From positions 62,001-126,000 of the forward strand of contig CAXYYJ010000001.1 of NCBI GenBank assembly GCA_964293475.1: 64,000 nt of DNA, given 5' to 3'. Every line of letters begins with the position of its first letter. The stretch's first letter is position 1. This DNA is from UBA12170 sp964293475 (lineage in GTDB: Bacteria > Bacteroidota > Bacteroidia > Bacteroidales > UBA12170). The notes under the pieces are model-generated. The model saw only the letters and a program-made list of their open reading frames with translations, did no database searches and had not been told where the DNA came from. A program made the position numbers and the translations under genes. Below, one piece after another: positions 41,702 through 51,874 of the stretch.

Positions 41702-42202
41702 TCAGTCGCATTTTTTAAGGAGCAAATATTTTCTATAAATCTCTTCGCCCCATTTTTGAGCATTTTCCAATTCTCCCTCTGCCAAAGGACCTTTCTCGTC
41801 CACAACATAAAACCCCTGAGGCTCTAATAGTGCCACGGATCCTTTTTTTATGAGCACTTTGCGAAGGGGTTTGGCAGCATATCCTCCCAAATCCACCATC
41901 ATTCGCAGGGGTTTTGATTTGATGGTGCTCAACAGGATTCTTGTATCGAAGGCTGCTATGTATTTACCTTTCAGTGAATTTGCTGGCAGGTTTTTCAAAA
42001 ACTGATGAATTTCCGGTGTGGGCATAAATCCTCTGGTGGGAGAGCCAACGATGAGCAATTGTGCGCTGAGAATCTTCTCTTCCGATGCATGTTTAAAATT
42101 TATAAGCTCCAATGAATCAGCATTGCCCAACCCCCGACCAATGGCTTCTGCAATGGCATTTGTATGACCAAAAACTGAATCGAACAAAATGAGTGCTTTC
42201 AT
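41702..42202 (-). CDS. Flavodoxin-family protein
   Basis: This 166-residue soluble protein has the flavodoxin FMN phosphate loop near the start (FDSVFGHTNAIAEAIGRGL, residues 8-26) and a second loop SPTRGFMPTPEIHQFL (about 60-75) for the FMN ring. KGKYIAAFDTRI fits the central strand of the fold. It could act as a low-potential one-electron carrier or in oxidative stress response. It sits 21 bases downstream of the 1530-residue kinase gene and may be the last gene of that operon. Confidence 0.85.
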   Translation of the reverse strand: MKALILFDSVFGHTNAIAEAIGRGLGNADSLELINFKHASEEKILSAQLLIVGSPTRGFMPTPEIHQFLKNLPANSLKGKYIAAFDTRILLSTIKSKPLRMMVDLGGYAAKPLRKVLIKKGSVALLEPQGFYVVDEKGPLAEGELENAQKWGEEIYRKYLLLKKCD

Positions 42203-42223
42203 AAAAAAGAATTTCCTTTTCGA

Positions 42224-45200
42224 TTATTTCCCGGGGGATATTTTTTCCACATCGTCGTTCAGTGGAATGGTAAAATAGAAATTTGAGCCTTTGCCTACTT
42301 CCGATTCTACCCAGATTTTCCCGCCCAGCATTTCCACATAAGCTTTACTTATGGCAAGCCCCAAACCGGAACCTTCGAATGCGTGGGTATCGGTAAAATC
42401 GGCTTGTTCAAACCGATTGAAAATAGCGTTCAATCTGTTTTCCGGAACACCGATTCCGGTATCCTTCACCGAAAACTGAACGTATTCTCCAACTTTGCTA
42501 CAGCCAATTTCTATATCCCCCGTGTCGGTATATTTTATCGAATTCTTTATGAGATTGGTTAGTATGGAGTTAAGTTTATTGCGATCAGAATACAGCCATT
42601 TGCATTCCTCAAAAATCATCATATTGAGGCTTAGATTCAGACTTTTCTCTCTTGCCTGAGGAACAAAAAAACTATAAAGACTTTCCAGCTCTTCTTCCAC
42701 ATTCACCATTCCATAAACGACTTTCATTTGTCCGGTTTCAATTTTCGAAACATCAATCAAATCGTTCACGGTATCCACAAGTCTTTCGCCGGCTTTGGTA
42801 ATGATTTTTATAAACTCCTGTCGTTCTTCGCCAGTTAAATCGGGCTCGTTGAGCAAAGTAGTGAACCCCAGAATACCATTCATGGGGGTTCTGATTTCGT
42901 GACTCATATTGGCTAAGAATGCCGATTTAAGCCTGTCGCTTTCCTCCGCTTTTTCTTTGGCTCTAATCAACTGAATTTCAACATTTTTTCTATCAATAGC
43001 ATTAACAAGCATTTCTGAATACACATGTAGAAGATTGGTTTCAAACTCGTTGTATGTGTGGTGATGGTTTACAGAATCGAACCCAACAAAACCGATACAT
43101 TCATTCACTGACATAAGAGGTATGGTTAAAAGGCTTTTAATTTCCTGCGATTGAAGCAATTCTTTCAAACCATCGTTGGGCAAGGCTGAAATATCGGGAA
43201 AGTTCACATCAATGCCTTGCTGATGAGCAAATGTCCAATCGGGAATGTCGCTCAATTGCACATTCTGAAGGTTATCAATCTGGGGTGAAGTTCCTTTGCT
43301 GCACCATTCAAAAGAATTCACACATATTCCTTTATCGAAATAATAATCAAAAATATAGGCACGATCGGCACCCACAAAAGCACCCAATTGTGCCAATGAA
43401 TTGGATATAGCTGATTCAATTTTATTGAGAGGCACATTGATAAAATTCGACGAAAGCTCCATAAGCAGATACCTGAAATCGGACTGATATTGTAAGTCCT
43501 TCTCCGCAAAAATTTTTGTTGTAATATCTCGACCATAGAAAGACGCTCCTTTTACGATATTATCCACCAAAATAGGCCTCATGCATACCTCGATATATAT
43601 GGTTTGATCTCCCACAACTATTTCATCTAGAAAGCTAAATTGCTCACCGGCAAAAGCCCGATCATAACGTTCCTTCCAAATGTTTGAAAGTCCAGGAGGT
43701 AACGCATCGAGGATACATTGTCCCTTTTTCAACTCATAAGAAAATACATTTTTAAATGATTCGAAAAACACGTCATTCACAAAATCAATCTCATAACGAA
43801 GATTGATGCTCCAAATATTATCCAAAGAATTTTCGATAATTGCTTTTAAGTTGGCCTGACTCTCTTTGAGCTGCTGAGCGGCTTGTTTATTTATTGTCAC
43901 ATCGCGGGCCGAACCAACTACCCCAATTATTTCTCCGTTTTCGTTTCGAAGAGGAGTTTTTACCACATCGAGAAAGAGAAATTCACCTTGAACATTTCCG
44001 AACTCATCGAACTGACCGGTTTGACCTGAAGTTAGAACAATAGAATCGCTATCACAACAAATCTCGCCAAAGGTATGCCAATCGGGTCTATCGGGATATA
44101 ATTCCCTCTGCCTTTGGGCAAAAAACATATCATTCTTTCCAATCACTTCGTCCGCACTTTCGGCAATTAGCAGCTTTTGACAAATGGCTTTATTGGCGAA
44201 AATAAAATTCCGGTTCAGGTCTTTCGCCCAAAGCAAATCGGGCATAATATCGGCCATATTGGAGAATAACTCCTGCAAATTTTTGTATTGCTGCTCACTT
44301 TGGCGCAGTTTATCTTTAGATTCCTTAACCTCGGTTATTTCCGTAAAAGTGGCGAAACATTGGGTAGGTGTTGGATTATTGTCTTTAAACTCAGGAATAG
44401 CATTTATTAAAATCCAACGGTATTTCTGGCTTTGCAGGTGAAAAACTCCCATGACCACATTGAGCACGGGTTTCCCATTTTTCAGAGCCAGAGTGGCGGG
44501 ATGTTCATCTCCATGGAAAGGAGTTTTATCTTCGTGGATGGTATCCCAACGTGGATGTTTGGAGGTCAGACCTAGTATCTGATCCATGCTTAGGCCTAAT
44601 ATTTCAAGGGCGGCAGGGTTGGCATCGAGTATAGACCCATCGGCTGCATGGTAAACTACCCCCTGAGCCATTTTCTCAAACAAAAATTTATGCTTGTGCT
44701 CGCTCTCCAATAACTGAATCTCGTCAACCATTCTTTCTTCTTCGCTGGATAAGGCATGACCCACCAATTTTATAAAATCAATGTCGTTTTGAGTGGGGAG
44801 AAAGTTGTTCTGATACAAAATGCAAAGGGATCCGATTTGTTTGTTCTTGCATTTTACTGGCACACCAATATAGGTTTTTAATCCATATTTGGATACATTG
44901 GGATCGGTGATTTGATAGCTTGTATTGTGAAGATCGTTAATGATAGCGATACTGTCTTTCTTATTTTTTATTACATCAAAACAAATATGTCCATCAGGCT
45001 TGTCGACCGGATTATAATCCAGGGGGGTTTTCCATTGACCCAGAGAGCATAACAAGCCATCGGTCAATTTGTTATATACTGCGGAATCGGCTAGAAATGT
45101 AGTACCCAGAAGTGCTACCAACTGATTGATATTTGCCACCTTATCAGAACCAAATTTCAGCATGGTATGAGTTAACTCTCTCATGCGGTCTTCGGCATTC

Positions 45201-46816
45201 TTTCGGTCGGTGATATCGAAATTGATGCCCGTAATTTTATAGGGTTGATGTATATCGTTTCGAAGAATTATGGCATTGGATTTAATATGCCTCGACTCGC
45301 CTTTGGGAGTTCGTATATTAAACTCTGTTGAGTAGGTGTCACTGTTTAATAGGGCCTGTTTTTCACCTTCAATCAATCGTGGAAGGTCGTCAGGATTGGC
45401 CAAGGACATCCAGGTTTCGTAGCCTTTGAAATCGCTCTCATCTATTCCGTATAGTTGATGCATCCATTTGTCCCAATAGAGTTTATTATTGAGAAGGTCG
45501 TATTCCCAAATGCCAAATTTGGCTGCTTCGGCGGCCAGTTCCATCCGCTGATGCGTTTGTTCAAGCTGGTTTTCATAATCCTTTTGCAGGGTCATATCGC
45601 GGGCGGTGGCAATTAAAACTTGTTGTCCAAAGTATTTGCCACGGTTTACAATCACCTCTTTTACAAATATTTCTCCATTCACTCTTATTGCCCAAAAATT
45701 AAACCGTACCGGAATTCCGGTTTTCATTACGCTCAGCGAAAGGCCTATAGTGTAGTCAAGATCGTTTAATCCCGGAGCCGCAATATCGGCGGGGGTTTTA
45801 CCAATCAGATACTCCTTCGAACAACCATATAGTTTTAGGGCACTGTCGTTCACATCAATAAAAACGCCCTCAGCATCCTGAATATAAACAGCTTCGGGAA
45901 TGGCATTGAATATATATTCATAGGTTTTTTGAGCTTCAATTGCTTTTTCTTCCGCCAATTTCTTATCAGTGATATCCATGGCTAAGCCATCGATAATAGT
46001 CTCGTTTTCTGCTATTTCGATATGCATGCTTCTGTCGTGAAGCCAAACCCATTTTCCAAAAGCCGATTTAATGCGGTATTCCATATCAATGGGTTTCCCA
46101 TTTCTGGCATTTTCAACTGCCTGCTGAACCATTGCAACATCGTCAGGATGAAGGGAATCCATCCAAAGCTGAGGATTTAGTGAAAGCTCCTGATGTGTAT
46201 ATCCCAAGACATCGAAAACTTTCGGCGAGTGGAAACTACCCCCATTAACACTTGAAAACCGGTAAACAATATCGGGGGAATGATCTATTATTTGTTTGAA
46301 TTTGAGCTGACTTTCATTGAGTGCATTCTCTGCTTTTTGTCTTTTTGTAATATCACGAATCACTGCAATTACCTTTTCGGCTTCGAATACATTCATTTTG
46401 CACTCAAAATACCCCAACTCACCATTTACATGCATGGAATATGCTCTGATTTGAGTGGATTTAGTCTGTATGGTGGCATCAATCATCTCCTGAAAAACCT
46501 GAGCTTCTTCTTCAGGAAAAATCTGATGAATAGATTTCCCAATAAAATCTTCTTGCCTGAAGGCCAGATTCTCCGGATTTCCTGTTCTGCAATCTAAATA
46601 GACTCCATGCTTATCGATGATAAAAATCAGGTCTGGCATGCCATTGAGTAAGGATTCCAAATATAGTTTGTCCTTTTCTACATTATCTTCCTCACTATTT
46701 TCACTTTCCGCTAAATCAATCGATGCCAACTGTTTTTTTAATTGGTCAATTTCAATCTGAGCCTTTTGCAAATCGAGTTGCAATTTATTTATTAGGGTGT
46801 TATCGCTATTTGCCAT
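42224..46816 (-). CDS. Soluble multi-PAS/GAF histidine kinase, 1530 residues
   Basis: An N-terminal coiled coil (1-45) is followed by PAS domains at about 50-165, 170-285, 290-415 and 420-540, a GAF domain (about 550-690), further PAS domains (about 705-830, 845-980 and 985-1105) and a second GAF domain (about 1115-1260). The C-terminus has a HisKA domain with AFLANMSHEIRTPMNGILGF (phosphoacceptor His) and a HATPase domain with NLIKNSIKYTDTGDIEI, KDTGIGVPENR and GSGLGLAISKAYVEMLGG. There is no membrane helix or receiver domain, so it should sense internal signals and phosphorylate a separate regulator. It is 18 bases downstream of a second large kinase gene. Confidence 0.93.
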   Translation of the reverse strand: MANSDNTLINKLQLDLQKAQIEIDQLKKQLASIDLAESENSEEDNVEKDKLYLESLLNGMPDLIFIIDKHGVYLDCRTGNPENLAFRQEDFIGKSIHQIFPEEEAQVFQEMIDATIQTKSTQIRAYSMHVNGELGYFECKMNVFEAEKVIAVIRDITKRQKAENALNESQLKFKQIIDHSPDIVYRFSSVNGGSFHSPKVFDVLGYTHQELSLNPQLWMDSLHPDDVAMVQQAVENARNGKPIDMEYRIKSAFGKWVWLHDRSMHIEIAENETIIDGLAMDITDKKLAEEKAIEAQKTYEYIFNAIPEAVYIQDAEGVFIDVNDSALKLYGCSKEYLIGKTPADIAAPGLNDLDYTIGLSLSVMKTGIPVRFNFWAIRVNGEIFVKEVIVNRGKYFGQQVLIATARDMTLQKDYENQLEQTHQRMELAAEAAKFGIWEYDLLNNKLYWDKWMHQLYGIDESDFKGYETWMSLANPDDLPRLIEGEKQALLNSDTYSTEFNIRTPKGESRHIKSNAIILRNDIHQPYKITGINFDITDRKNAEDRMRELTHTMLKFGSDKVANINQLVALLGTTFLADSAVYNKLTDGLLCSLGQWKTPLDYNPVDKPDGHICFDVIKNKKDSIAIINDLHNTSYQITDPNVSKYGLKTYIGVPVKCKNKQIGSLCILYQNNFLPTQNDIDFIKLVGHALSSEEERMVDEIQLLESEHKHKFLFEKMAQGVVYHAADGSILDANPAALEILGLSMDQILGLTSKHPRWDTIHEDKTPFHGDEHPATLALKNGKPVLNVVMGVFHLQSQKYRWILINAIPEFKDNNPTPTQCFATFTEITEVKESKDKLRQSEQQYKNLQELFSNMADIMPDLLWAKDLNRNFIFANKAICQKLLIAESADEVIGKNDMFFAQRQRELYPDRPDWHTFGEICCDSDSIVLTSGQTGQFDEFGNVQGEFLFLDVVKTPLRNENGEIIGVVGSARDVTINKQAAQQLKESQANLKAIIENSLDNIWSINLRYEIDFVNDVFFESFKNVFSYELKKGQCILDALPPGLSNIWKERYDRAFAGEQFSFLDEIVVGDQTIYIEVCMRPILVDNIVKGASFYGRDITTKIFAEKDLQYQSDFRYLLMELSSNFINVPLNKIESAISNSLAQLGAFVGADRAYIFDYYFDKGICVNSFEWCSKGTSPQIDNLQNVQLSDIPDWTFAHQQGIDVNFPDISALPNDGLKELLQSQEIKSLLTIPLMSVNECIGFVGFDSVNHHHTYNEFETNLLHVYSEMLVNAIDRKNVEIQLIRAKEKAEESDRLKSAFLANMSHEIRTPMNGILGFTTLLNEPDLTGEERQEFIKIITKAGERLVDTVNDLIDVSKIETGQMKVVYGMVNVEEELESLYSFFVPQAREKSLNLSLNMMIFEECKWLYSDRNKLNSILTNLIKNSIKYTDTGDIEIGCSKVGEYVQFSVKDTGIGVPENRLNAIFNRFEQADFTDTHAFEGSGLGLAISKAYVEMLGGKIWVESEVGKGSNFYFTIPLNDDVEKISPGK

Positions 46817-46834
46817 TGGAGAATTTTTAGTTTG

Positions 46835-49800
46835 TCAGTTAGGTTTATGTTCCAAAGGCAGAGTAAAGTAGAATGTAGACCCCACATTTTCTTCGGATTC
46901 AAGCCAGATTTTACCCCCCAGCATTTCTACATAAGCTTTGCAAATGGCCAGTCCGAGTCCAGAGCCTTCAATGGCATGTTTGTCGCGGAATTTGGCTTGC
47001 TCAAAACGATTAAAAACTGCTTCCTGACGGTCGGCGGGGATACCAATGCCAGAGTCTTTTACGTGAAACTCAATAAATCTTTCTTTTAAAATACATCCAA
47101 TCTCAATACGTCCGGAATCGGTATATTTTATCGAGTTTTTAAGCAGGTTTGTAAAGATTGACTCAAATTTCATGGGATCGGTTTTAATATGGGTGCAGTC
47201 ATCAACTTCGTTCAGACTCAAGACCATATCTAAACCCTTAATCTTTGCTTCAGCTTTATAGAAATCATACATATTCTCCACACTTTCTTTAATGCCAAAG
47301 GAAGACCAGGCAACCGGCATCTGACCTGTTTCAATTTTCGAAATATCGATTAAATCGTTAACCGTGCTCATCAACTTGTGACCTGCCTTTTCAATAAGCG
47401 ATAAAAATTGCTGACGTTCTTCTTTGGTGATGTCGGGTTCACTCAAAAGGCTCGTAAAACCAATAATGCCATTCATGGGGGTTCTAATCTCATGACTCAT
47501 ATTGGCTAAGAATGCCGACTTAAGATTATCGTTTTCTTCTGCTTTTTCCTTGGCTTTTACAAGATTTTCAATAAGAACTCTACGCTCTGTGATATCGGTA
47601 AAATTGAGAACAAATCCACCAATAGCTTCGTCGTTGAGCAAATTGGCAAAAGTGGTTTCGATCCAACGATATTCTCCGCTTTTTCTTCTGAACCGATAGC
47701 TTATGGTTGGTTTTCGTTCCGGGAAATTTGCAATTTCTTCAAAAACCTTAATTACCGTTGACACATCGTCGGGATGCACAAACTCAGAGCCCAAATGATT
47801 GATAACTTCGGATTCTTCATAACCAAATAACCTCAAAGAGTTGGGGCTTATATAAATCATTGTGCCTTCTAAGCTCACAATATTTAATCCATCGGGAGCA
47901 TTTTCTATGAGGGCTCTAAACCGTTTTTCGGCATTTTCAATCTTTAGTGCGTCGGTTTTTTGTCGGGTGGTGTCTTCTAAACTGGCTAAGGCACCAGTTA
48001 CTTTCCCATTATTGAAAATGGGAACAAAATAATATTTCACATAAATATTTTTCCCCCATTTGGTAATATAATTGCCTTCGCCGTAAACAATATGCCCCTC
48101 ATCGATGCATTGCTGGAGTTTTTGTGTATATCCAAATTCAACCAAAGGCTTGAATTCGAAGATGTTTATTTTCTTGGTGGCTTCTTCGGATGGGGAGCCC
48201 AATAGTTTAATGAGTGCCGGATTGGTTTCCAAAACTTCGCCCCGTGTATTCACATAAAAAATTCCTGATTGTAAATTTCTCACCAACAACGAGAAACGCT
48301 CTTCACTTTCTTTGATTTGCCGTTCGTTTTCTTTAAGTTGAGTAATATCAATGGAAAATACCAAAGCCTGTTCAATAATGCCATCACTGTTTATGATGGG
48401 CTCTCCCCAATTGGCCATTGTTTTGCCAAGCAATTCGGTTTCGTAATAACAGGTTTGGTTTTTAAATAATATTGGAACGTTTTGAATAATGACCGAAGCA
48501 ACTTCAGGGGGCAGGGTTTCGTCGGGTCGCTTGCCAAGAAAATGTTCCGTCGCAAGCCCTGATTCGCCGAGAAGTTTTCCATCCACATGGGTGCATTGCA
48601 ATTCCTTGTTAAACATGAAAACTGCACCATTGGGGAAATTCGAAATAATGGTCTGGTACCGGTGATAAAGTTCCAAATTAGATTTTTCGGCATCTTTACG
48701 TTTAGTAACATCTCTCACATTTTCGAGCACATACTGAACTTCGTTTTTATCGTTGAAAACAGGCATCACGCTCACCTCCTTGTATTCACCGGTATCCGGA
48801 TTGTACTCTTCGAAGAACCTAGGTTTACCATCGTTTAGGGTAAGCATTGGTGGACAATCAGCACAGGGTTTATCAAGTTTTTTTAAAGACTTATAACAAC
48901 AAAATACATCATCGTTGTCAATGCTTTCCCCCCAATTTATGCCGTGCCAATTACTCAATACAATTTTAAAATCCTTGTCTATAACGGCCAGAAAACTATC
49001 AACCGCATTAAAAGCCGCCGAAACAATCTGCATGGTTTCGTTTTGCTTAATAAGTGCTTCTTTTAATTCTGTTATATCTCGGGCCACTCCCAGATAGGAA
49101 ACCGGAAACCCCAATTCGTTTCTTAGGGCCGCCCCAGTGGAGGAATGCCATCGCCAATCACCATTTTTATGCAAGACCCGATATTCAACACTGTTTGAAG
49201 ATTTGTTATCGGACATAATCTGGTTCAGATAGTCAAGGCAAATATTCACATCATCCGGATGAACAAATTTATAAAGTGATGAACCTATCACTTCATGTAC
49301 TTCGTAGCCCAATATCTGAGTCCAATTGGGGCTTGTATAGGTAAAAACTCCATCGGGAGAAACCTGATAAATGATATCATTGGCATTTTCGACAAATGAG
49401 CGGAATCTACCCTCGCTAACCATAAGAGCTTTTTCGGCCTCGCGTATTTCGGTAATATCGGCAAACACAGCAATCAAATGCGAAATGCCATTGAGCTCTG
49501 TCAGCTCCATGGATGCCAAAACTGATTTTTGTTTCCTTTCCTTTGTAACAATCTCTATTTCAGAATTTTCAACCTTGCCTTTCTGCTTTATTTCTTCTAT
49601 AATATTCTCCTGAAATGCCCAATGATATATGCCAAGCTCCGAGGGAGTTTTCCCCAAAGCTTCGTCCTTTTCAAAGCCAAAATATTTAACCCAGGCATCA
49701 TTAACATCCACAATTCTGGCATCGCTATAAAAGGACAATGCCTTCGGAACCGGGCTATTTTTAAAGAGTTTCGAAAATCTCTCTTCGCTTTCTATAAGTT

Positions 49801-51874
49801 GCTGGCGCATTTGGTATTCCTGAGTTACATCTCTAAATACCAAAACAACCCCTTGAATATTTCCATTTCCATCCTTTATTGGGGCTCCGCTGTCGGCAAT
49901 GTGAAACTCTGTTCCGTTTTTGGCAATGAGCTTGGTATGGTTTGCCAGGCCAACTATACTGCCTGTTTCAAGCACTTTAAATGCAGGATTCTCGGCTTTC
50001 TGACCAGTTTGAGAATTGATAATCCGAAATACTTGCTCGAGTTCAGCTCCTAAAGCATCGTGTAAATTCCAGCCTGTAAGTTGTTCGGCTATGCTATTCA
50101 TTTGAGTTATGCGCCCTTCCAAATCGGTGGCTATCACAGCATCGCCAATAGATTGGAGGGTGATTCTGAGCTTTTCATTGGAGCTGTTTAATGCTTGCTG
50201 GGCTTCATGCTGTTCTGAAATATCGTGAATAATGCCTAAAATAGTATTCTCGTTGGAATCATACTGAGCTAAGGAATGAATAAAGACGATTTTATGATCC
50301 GAAGGTCGTTCAATCTCAAATTTCATATCATATTCTCCTCCATTCTCAATTAGGTTTTTCATAGCCGAATCGAGCAATGGCCTGTATTTGGGGAGCGGAA
50401 ATGTTTTTATTTCGTCAATTGTATAGGTTTTCTGCACATCCAAACCGTAAATTCTGCACGATTCTTCCGAAACAGAAACCAAACCCGTATTTAAATGAAA
50501 TCTCCAGCTTCCGGTTTTGCCAATTCTTTGTGCTGTTTTAAGCTCTTGCTCGCTTTCAATGAGTTCTTGTCTGATTTTGTAATCGTGCGACACATCTCTA
50601 AAAACCAAAACAACCCCCTGAATATTTCCCAGTTCATCTTTTATGGGTGCTCCGCTATCGGCAATATGAAACTCCTCTCCGCTCTTAGAAATGAGTTTCG
50701 TGTGGTTGGCCAGCCCCACAATCGAGCCTGTTTCCAAAACTTTATAAACCGGATTTTCTGCTTTATCGCCTGTAACAGCATGAACAATTTTAAAAACCTC
50801 ATCCAGATTTTTTTGAAAGGCTTCCTGCTGGCTCCAGCCTGTCAATCTTTCGGCAATAATATTCATTTGGGTTATCCGACCTTGTATATCGGTGGCAATA
50901 ACTGCATCGCCTATACTTTTCAAAGTAATCCGCAAATTCTCATTGCTTTGAAATACTGCCAGTTCTATGAGCCTTCTCTCTAAATAATCGCCTAGCCTGT
51001 TGGCCAGATTGTCTATTAGTTTTCGTTCTTCTTTGATAAATTTATAACCGGATTTTTCACCTTTTTCTGATTTATACATCACCTCCAAAAAGCCAATGGT
51101 TCTGGTTTTTATTTTTAGCGAAGATGAAATTTTTATATCGGAAGTATCGAACTGGAAAGTGCGGTATTCTTTTTCATTATATTTGATTCTGGCACATACA
51201 AATTCGGGGAATTGCATGGCTGCAGGTATTAATTCCACTGCAGACTGAAGCAATTCATCGATATTAATATTCTGGTTCTGAAGCAGCTGTGAAAAACTAT
51301 ATAAACAATCCAATTCTTTAATGCGCTCTGTTAGATGTCGTTCATATTTTTTCTCAACCGATAAATCGCTAAAGGCAAAACGATATACGGTTTCTCCATC
51401 CACCTGCTGCCGATTGACCGAAATTTTAACAGGAACTTCTGCATTATCCACATTCAGCGATATTTCGTGGGAACTGATTTGTTTGTTTTTAGATATCTGC
51501 TGCTTGATGAAGAAAAATTCGTCCTGCCATCGTGGGTGAACATAAGAACTAATTGGCTGATTTATAACAGATTGATGAGCTCTAATTAACCCATAAAAGG
51601 CATTATTGGCATCCCTAATCATGAAATCCTCATCACAAAGCAAATAGCCTGTTGGCGCGTCAGCAAAAAGCGATTTATAGCGATTGTTGGATTCTTCCAA
51701 ATCAAACTGAGCCCTTTTTAGCTCCTCATTCTGGTATTCGAGTTCCTTGTGATAGACGTTTACTTCTTCAATCAGTTGGTCTATTTGCAATTGCGAAATA
51801 TTTCGCTTATTACCCTTGAGCGCATTTTCTATTCGCAACCTGAGCTCATCTTCATCAAGCTTTTTCATGTTCAA
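46835..51874 (-). CDS. Soluble multi-PAS histidine kinase with a cysteine-cluster PAS, 1679 residues
   Basis: It begins with a coiled coil (1-60) and a PAS domain (about 65-175), then a GAF-like region (about 185-300) and a long PAS series. Two of these, at about 300-440 and 545-690, are close copies (LRITLxSIGDAVIATD...GSIVGLANHTKLI...FHIADSGAPIKD). One PAS (about 935-1050) contains FCCYKSLKKLDKPCADCPP, a cysteine group that may bind metal, an Fe-S cluster or haem. The C-terminus has HisKA (AFLANMSHEIRTPMNGIIGF) and HATPase (GSGLGLAICKAYVEMLGG). No membrane segment or receiver domain exists. The ATG overlaps the CheB-CheR gene by 20 bases. Confidence 0.93.
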   Translation of the reverse strand: MNMKKLDEDELRLRIENALKGNKRNISQLQIDQLIEEVNVYHKELEYQNEELKRAQFDLEESNNRYKSLFADAPTGYLLCDEDFMIRDANNAFYGLIRAHQSVINQPISSYVHPRWQDEFFFIKQQISKNKQISSHEISLNVDNAEVPVKISVNRQQVDGETVYRFAFSDLSVEKKYERHLTERIKELDCLYSFSQLLQNQNINIDELLQSAVELIPAAMQFPEFVCARIKYNEKEYRTFQFDTSDIKISSSLKIKTRTIGFLEVMYKSEKGEKSGYKFIKEERKLIDNLANRLGDYLERRLIELAVFQSNENLRITLKSIGDAVIATDIQGRITQMNIIAERLTGWSQQEAFQKNLDEVFKIVHAVTGDKAENPVYKVLETGSIVGLANHTKLISKSGEEFHIADSGAPIKDELGNIQGVVLVFRDVSHDYKIRQELIESEQELKTAQRIGKTGSWRFHLNTGLVSVSEESCRIYGLDVQKTYTIDEIKTFPLPKYRPLLDSAMKNLIENGGEYDMKFEIERPSDHKIVFIHSLAQYDSNENTILGIIHDISEQHEAQQALNSSNEKLRITLQSIGDAVIATDLEGRITQMNSIAEQLTGWNLHDALGAELEQVFRIINSQTGQKAENPAFKVLETGSIVGLANHTKLIAKNGTEFHIADSGAPIKDGNGNIQGVVLVFRDVTQEYQMRQQLIESEERFSKLFKNSPVPKALSFYSDARIVDVNDAWVKYFGFEKDEALGKTPSELGIYHWAFQENIIEEIKQKGKVENSEIEIVTKERKQKSVLASMELTELNGISHLIAVFADITEIREAEKALMVSEGRFRSFVENANDIIYQVSPDGVFTYTSPNWTQILGYEVHEVIGSSLYKFVHPDDVNICLDYLNQIMSDNKSSNSVEYRVLHKNGDWRWHSSTGAALRNELGFPVSYLGVARDITELKEALIKQNETMQIVSAAFNAVDSFLAVIDKDFKIVLSNWHGINWGESIDNDDVFCCYKSLKKLDKPCADCPPMLTLNDGKPRFFEEYNPDTGEYKEVSVMPVFNDKNEVQYVLENVRDVTKRKDAEKSNLELYHRYQTIISNFPNGAVFMFNKELQCTHVDGKLLGESGLATEHFLGKRPDETLPPEVASVIIQNVPILFKNQTCYYETELLGKTMANWGEPIINSDGIIEQALVFSIDITQLKENERQIKESEERFSLLVRNLQSGIFYVNTRGEVLETNPALIKLLGSPSEEATKKINIFEFKPLVEFGYTQKLQQCIDEGHIVYGEGNYITKWGKNIYVKYYFVPIFNNGKVTGALASLEDTTRQKTDALKIENAEKRFRALIENAPDGLNIVSLEGTMIYISPNSLRLFGYEESEVINHLGSEFVHPDDVSTVIKVFEEIANFPERKPTISYRFRRKSGEYRWIETTFANLLNDEAIGGFVLNFTDITERRVLIENLVKAKEKAEENDNLKSAFLANMSHEIRTPMNGIIGFTSLLSEPDITKEERQQFLSLIEKAGHKLMSTVNDLIDISKIETGQMPVAWSSFGIKESVENMYDFYKAEAKIKGLDMVLSLNEVDDCTHIKTDPMKFESIFTNLLKNSIKYTDSGRIEIGCILKERFIEFHVKDSGIGIPADRQEAVFNRFEQAKFRDKHAIEGSGLGLAICKAYVEMLGGKIWLESEENVGSTFYFTLPLEHKPN

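Noticed and set aside
42224..46816. Hybrid kinase with receiver domain
   Set aside because: The sequence ends 10 to 20 residues after the HATPase domain; no receiver aspartate/lysine motifs are present in either large kinase.
49529..50053. 174-residue plus-strand ORF opposite the large kinase
   Set aside because: Similar ORFs recur opposite the duplicated PAS domain (50495-50983), as expected for antisense of a repeat rather than real genes.
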